Source: Rhodospirillaceae bacterium (lineage in GTDB: Bacteria > Pseudomonadota > Alphaproteobacteria > Rhodospirillales > Rhodospirillaceae). From it: 64,000 nt of DNA. The stretch covers positions 1 through 64,000 of the forward strand of contig CANJRD010000007.1 in NCBI GenBank assembly GCA_947476695.1, read 5' to 3'. The notes beneath the pieces were generated by a model, which worked only from the letters and a program-made list of their open reading frames with translations, did not search any database and was not told the origin of the DNA. Made by a program: the position numbers and the translations under genes. Of the stretch, positions 61,387 to 64,000 are shown in pieces. How positions within the stretch are numbered: the stretch's first letter is position 1; each line of letters starts with the position of its first letter.

Positions 61387-61599
61387 ATGGCAGAAGCCGA
61401 TCCAAGCGATCCGCCGAAGCGGCCGCCGGAATATGCCCCCGGCAAGCCTGGAGCGCCAGAAGTGGCCCCGGGACGCGGCGGAGACGAGCGCCCGTCGGAA
61501 CCGGAAATCCCGAATCAGATGCCGGTCCCGGAGCCCGACTCCCCCCATACGCCGGAGCCGTCGGGTCCCGAGGTCAATCAGCCCCCGATGTCGACCTAG
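61387..61599 (+). CDS. proline-rich disordered small protein
   Basis: 70 residues: MAEADPSDPPKRPPEYAPG, then repeated Pro-Glu-Pro patterns (PEIPNQMPVPEPDSPHTPEP). About a quarter of residues are proline, with almost no hydrophobic core, so it is intrinsically disordered. It starts two bases after the previous stop and shares its promoter. Possible linker or stress protectant; unknown. Confidence 0.6.
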   Translation: MAEADPSDPPKRPPEYAPGKPGAPEVAPGRGGDERPSEPEIPNQMPVPEPDSPHTPEPSGPEVNQPPMST

Positions 61600-61759
61600 G
61601 CACCTAAAGCGGGTACCGGCTTCAACTTCTACAACCGCACACAACCGCGGCGTTTTTTCCTAGCTCGCTTTCCGCGCCCACGGCTATTGTGCGTGGCGGC
61701 TCCACTTTGTTCACCGCCTGGCTGTTGGGTGGAGCCCTAGGCAAATCCCCCTGCGGTCC

Positions 61760-62557
61760 ATGTCCCTCGGCAAAGAAGTCGCCCAGCAGCTTCCCTACCT
61801 TCGCCGCTATACGCGCGCCCTCACGGGAACGCAGCGCATCGGCGATGCGATTGTGAAGAAAGCCCTCGAAAGCATCGTTGCCGATCCGGCGAGCTATGAC
61901 CGTTCGGTCGGGGGGCCGCGCGCTGCGCTTTACCGTGCTTTCCAGCGCACCTGGACTGGCGTGCTCGGCGGTGCAGAAGGCCGCGCTATCGGCGTCTCGC
62001 ATGACGCACCGGATATCGGCGAGCGTCTGCGCGCGCTGAACCCGATCCGCCGTCAGGCGCTCCTGCTGACGGCGATGGAAGATTTCTCGCACAGCGACGC
62101 GGCCGCGATCCTCGAATGCTCGATCGACGCCGTCGATCAGATGGTGCGCGACGCACTGCTCGATCTGGTCGCGCAGACGCCGGCGACCGTGCTGATCATC
62201 GAGGACGAGCCTGTGATCTCGCTCGATCTTGCCAACATCGTCGAAGAGATGGGCCACACCGTTGTCGCCATCGCAACGACGCGTACGGAAGCGGTGGCCG
62301 CCGCGCGTGAAACCAAACCGGGCCTTGTGCTCGCCGACATTCAGCTGGCCGACGACAGTTCCGGCATCGACGCGGTGAACGACATCCTCGCCGAGCGTCC
62401 GACATCCGTGATCTTCATCACCGCCTATCCGGAACGCCTGCTGACCGGTGAACGTCCGGAGCCCGCGTTCCTGGTGACGAAGCCTTTCATTCCTGAGAGC
62501 GTGAAGGCTGTAATCGCGCAGGCCCTGCTGCTCAGCGAAGAAGCGCTCCGCGCTTAA
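61760..62557 (+). CDS. phyR: PhyR-type general stress response regulator, copy 2
   Basis: 265 residues. Sigma-like domain: QQLPYLRRYTRALTGTQRIGD, RQALLLTAMEDFSHSDAAAI. Receiver: VLIIEDEPVISLDLANIVEEM, Asp in LVLADIQLADDSSGIDA, VIFITAYPERLLTGE and Lys in VTKPF. Near-identical receiver to copy 1 but more divergent in the sigma-like half, the part that binds NepR. It is followed by two strong hairpins and a convergent ompA. Confidence 0.94.
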   Translation: MSLGKEVAQQLPYLRRYTRALTGTQRIGDAIVKKALESIVADPASYDRSVGGPRAALYRAFQRTWTGVLGGAEGRAIGVSHDAPDIGERLRALNPIRRQALLLTAMEDFSHSDAAAILECSIDAVDQMVRDALLDLVAQTPATVLIIEDEPVISLDLANIVEEMGHTVVAIATTRTEAVAAARETKPGLVLADIQLADDSSGIDAVNDILAERPTSVIFITAYPERLLTGERPEPAFLVTKPFIPESVKAVIAQALLLSEEALRA

Positions 62558-62579
62558 ATCATCTCCGTCTTCGAAACGA

Positions 62580-62612
62580 AAACGGCGTCACCCGTCGGTG
62601 ACGCCGTTTCGC
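62580..62612. terminator. terminator after phyR copy 2
   Basis: AAACGGCGTCACC (62580-62592), loop CGTC, GGTGACGCCGTTT (62597-62609): a perfect 13-bp stem, with T-rich ends on both strands, so it can serve both convergent genes. Confidence 0.88.
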
Positions 62613-62615
62613 TTT

Positions 62616-62640
62616 GTGCCCCGCTCGGGGAGCGGGGCAC
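62616..62640. terminator. second hairpin between phyR copy 2 and ompA
   Basis: GTGCCCCGCTC (62616-62626), loop GGG, GAGCGGGGCAC (62630-62640): an 11-bp stem. It has no T run and may only add stability or be a binding site. Confidence 0.5.
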
Positions 62641-62652
62641 AGATCTCAGCGA

Positions 62653-63744
62653 CTATTCGTAGATGATCTCGACGCGACGGTTCTGCGGTTCCTTCACGCC
62701 GTCGCCGGTCTGCACCAGCGGTTCGGACTCACCACGGAAGGACACGACGATGTCCTTGGCGGGGACGCCCAGGCGGATAAGTTCAGCTTTCACCGAGTCC
62801 GCGCGACGCTTCGACAGCGCCACGTTGTACTGATCGGTGCCCGACGTATCGGTGTGACCGGTCAGGTGGATCGCGGCTTTACCGCTCGAACGGTACTGCT
62901 GCGCAGCCTGTCCGACGATCTGCTTCGCGTCCTGACGCAGGTTCGACTTATCGAAGTCGAAGAAGGCCAGGATCTTGGCAGGAGCCGGCGGTGGCGGTGG
63001 CGGCGGCGGGGGCGGCGGAGCCGATGCCGTCTGGCGCGTTTCCGTCCGCTTTTCCTCGTGGCCGAACTTGAAACGCAGGCCGATCAGGACGTTGTGGCTA
63101 CGGTCGTCATGATTGACCAGCTGCGAGGTCAGGTTCGTGCGGCTGGTGATCGCCATGTTGTCGAGCACGATGTAGCGATAGTCGGCGAACAGGCTGAGGC
63201 GGCTGGAGAGCGGAACGGCCATGCCGCCGATCAACTGCCACTGGACGCCCGTGTCATGACCGCTGAACGTGGCCTGCGGGATCGAGCGCGAGCCCGGGCC
63301 CGCGACGCCCTGGAAGCGGTTACGACCGGCACCGATACCGGCACCGACGTAAGGCTGAATGCGGCCGGCGCTGTTGAAGTCATACAGCACGTTGCCCATG
63401 ATCCCGAGGGCCTGCTGACGGCCATCCCAGGGGATCGAGTTCATGTTGCGGACTTTGGCCGAACGCCAGCCGATTTCCATTTCCGCACGGAAGCCCGACG
63501 GGAACTTGTAACCGAAGGCGCCCGTGACGTTATAGCCGTCGTGGAAGGAGAGCTTCGCCGGAGCGCTGGTGGTGACGCCCGGGCCCGGCAGGATGGTGAT
63601 GCCATCGTCCGCCGCAGGCTGATGATAGCCGCCGCCGATGCTCATATACGGACCCGCGTCAGGGGCTTGCGCCCATGCTCCGCTGGTCAATGCGATGGCG
63701 CTGACGAACCCCATCAGAGCGCTCGCGTAATAATTAGATTTCAC
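62653..63744 (-). CDS. OmpA-family outer-membrane protein
   Basis: 363 residues from GTG 63744, with AAGGAGG six bases upstream. Signal peptide (YASALMGFVSAIALTSGAWAQ). The first ~230 residues are an eight-strand barrel (YHQPAADDGITI, FGYKFPSGFRAEMEIGWR). A run of eleven prolines links to the C-terminal OmpA domain with FFDFDKSNLRQDA, LTGHTDTSGTDQYN and LSKRRADSVKAEL, which binds peptidoglycan. It links the outer membrane to the wall. An EcfG-type promoter is upstream. Confidence 0.94.
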   Translation of the reverse strand: MKSNYYASALMGFVSAIALTSGAWAQAPDAGPYMSIGGGYHQPAADDGITILPGPGVTTSAPAKLSFHDGYNVTGAFGYKFPSGFRAEMEIGWRSAKVRNMNSIPWDGRQQALGIMGNVLYDFNSAGRIQPYVGAGIGAGRNRFQGVAGPGSRSIPQATFSGHDTGVQWQLIGGMAVPLSSRLSLFADYRYIVLDNMAITSRTNLTSQLVNHDDRSHNVLIGLRFKFGHEEKRTETRQTASAPPPPPPPPPPPAPAKILAFFDFDKSNLRQDAKQIVGQAAQQYRSSGKAAIHLTGHTDTSGTDQYNVALSKRRADSVKAELIRLGVPAKDIVVSFRGESEPLVQTGDGVKEPQNRRVEIIYE

Positions 63745-64000
63745 GGAAGACCTCCTTGCCGCTAGGTGAATTAAAGGCCGCAGGTTGCGGAAGTATGCGG
63801 CGTGACCGCCAGATGGCGTGCATGCGCGCGAATTGCTAGCCTTTTGGTTGCGAAATGCGGGGTTACAACGAGCATTGCGGTTGATTGTTCCCGGATTAAG
63901 GGCCTCAACCGCGTAATGGTGCCGCTGTGTTGCCGCAGCGCAACAACGTCACTGGAAGGCGAGACATTTAGCGGCGGGCTTGGGCGGTTTCCGTGGTCAG
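63745..64000. other. upstream region of the OmpA gene, to window end
   Basis: 256 bases. It holds the ompA ribosome binding site and the EcfG-type promoter described separately. Nothing else could be identified; no gene is seen up to the edge. Confidence 0.5.
63867..63891 (-). promoter_or_regulatory. EcfG-type promoter before ompA
   Basis: Read on the minus strand: GGAAC (63891-63887), 16 bases, CGTT (63870-63867). The match to GGAAC-N16-17-CGTT is exact. It lies 123 bases before the GTG, giving a leader of about 115 bases. Confidence 0.6.

Noticed and set aside
60574-61760. An ecfG sigma-factor gene next to nepR
   Set aside because: No frame in this interval has sigma region 2 or 4 motifs; the gene must be elsewhere.

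Overview
The window is a dense, GC-rich chromosomal stretch from an alphaproteobacterium. The class call rests on gene families and gene order: the F0 genes of ATP synthase run atpI-atpB-atpE-b'-b with no F1 genes next to them; ispH-thrB-rnhA, dciA/dsbA/smc and mutY sit in a familiar alphaproteobacterial arrangement; and there are two PhyR response regulators and a NepR-like anti-sigma protein, the class-specific general stress response. No tRNA, rRNA, CRISPR, insertion sequence or prophage was seen. Genus cannot be fixed from the sequence.

Layout. 1-2.3 kb: end of a three-gene dehydrogenase operon (HisD-like, 3-hydroxyacyl-CoA dehydrogenase-like, SDR). 2.4-6.0 kb: YqgE, a peroxiredoxin and the ispH-thrB-rnhA operon. 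6.0-11.5 kb: a probable CDGSH gene remnant, a lipoprotein, then a tandem glycine riboswitch controlling gcvT-gcvH-gcvPA-gcvPB (glycine cleavage). 11.6-15.8 kb: a degenerate receiver protein behind a hairpin that covers its ribosome binding site, a DUF481 outer-membrane protein, and a PadR-led group whose promoter lies inside a nested palindrome. 15.8-20.5 kb: a TPR/O-GlcNAc-transferase-like protein and the F0 genes. 21-24.6 kb: an unknown exported protein and a catalase-peroxidase with a Tat-like signal inserted in its N-terminus. 24.6-33.1 kb: a GIY-YIG-like protein, a nitrobindin-like barrel, smc, dsbA, an inserted mipA, dciA and mutY. 33.2-42.8 kb: metabolic and envelope genes (maeB, cytochrome P460, a solute-binding protein, acuI, two cupin proteins, a nucleotidyltransferase, a flippase, a gamma-glutamylcyclotransferase). 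43.1-46.9 kb: class I ribonucleotide reductase nrdAB without ATP cones, behind a 750-base upstream region. 47.2-50.5 kb: three tandem Tat-exported metallo-beta-lactamase-fold hydrolases. 51-56 kb: a CoA-transferase, an orphan Tat-exported molybdenum hydroxylase subunit and two exported SH3 proteins. 56.3-64 kb: a stress-response neighbourhood with two PhyR genes, a NepR-like gene, two small genes behind an EcfG-type promoter and an OmpA protein with a second EcfG-type promoter, interrupted by an MFS exporter and an ABC-F ATPase.

How the parts fit. Most of the window is ordinary housekeeping. The more distinctive parts are the stress-response neighbourhood (two receivers, one anti-sigma candidate, two promoter matches, no sigma-factor gene in view), the recurring use of twin-arginine export (KatG, three hydrolases, molybdenum hydroxylase), and several tight regulatory devices (tandem riboswitch, PadR dyad, katG dyad, hairpin over a ribosome binding site). 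I did not find a clear-cut unknown multi-gene system. The best candidates are the duplicated PhyR locus and the hydrolase triplet.
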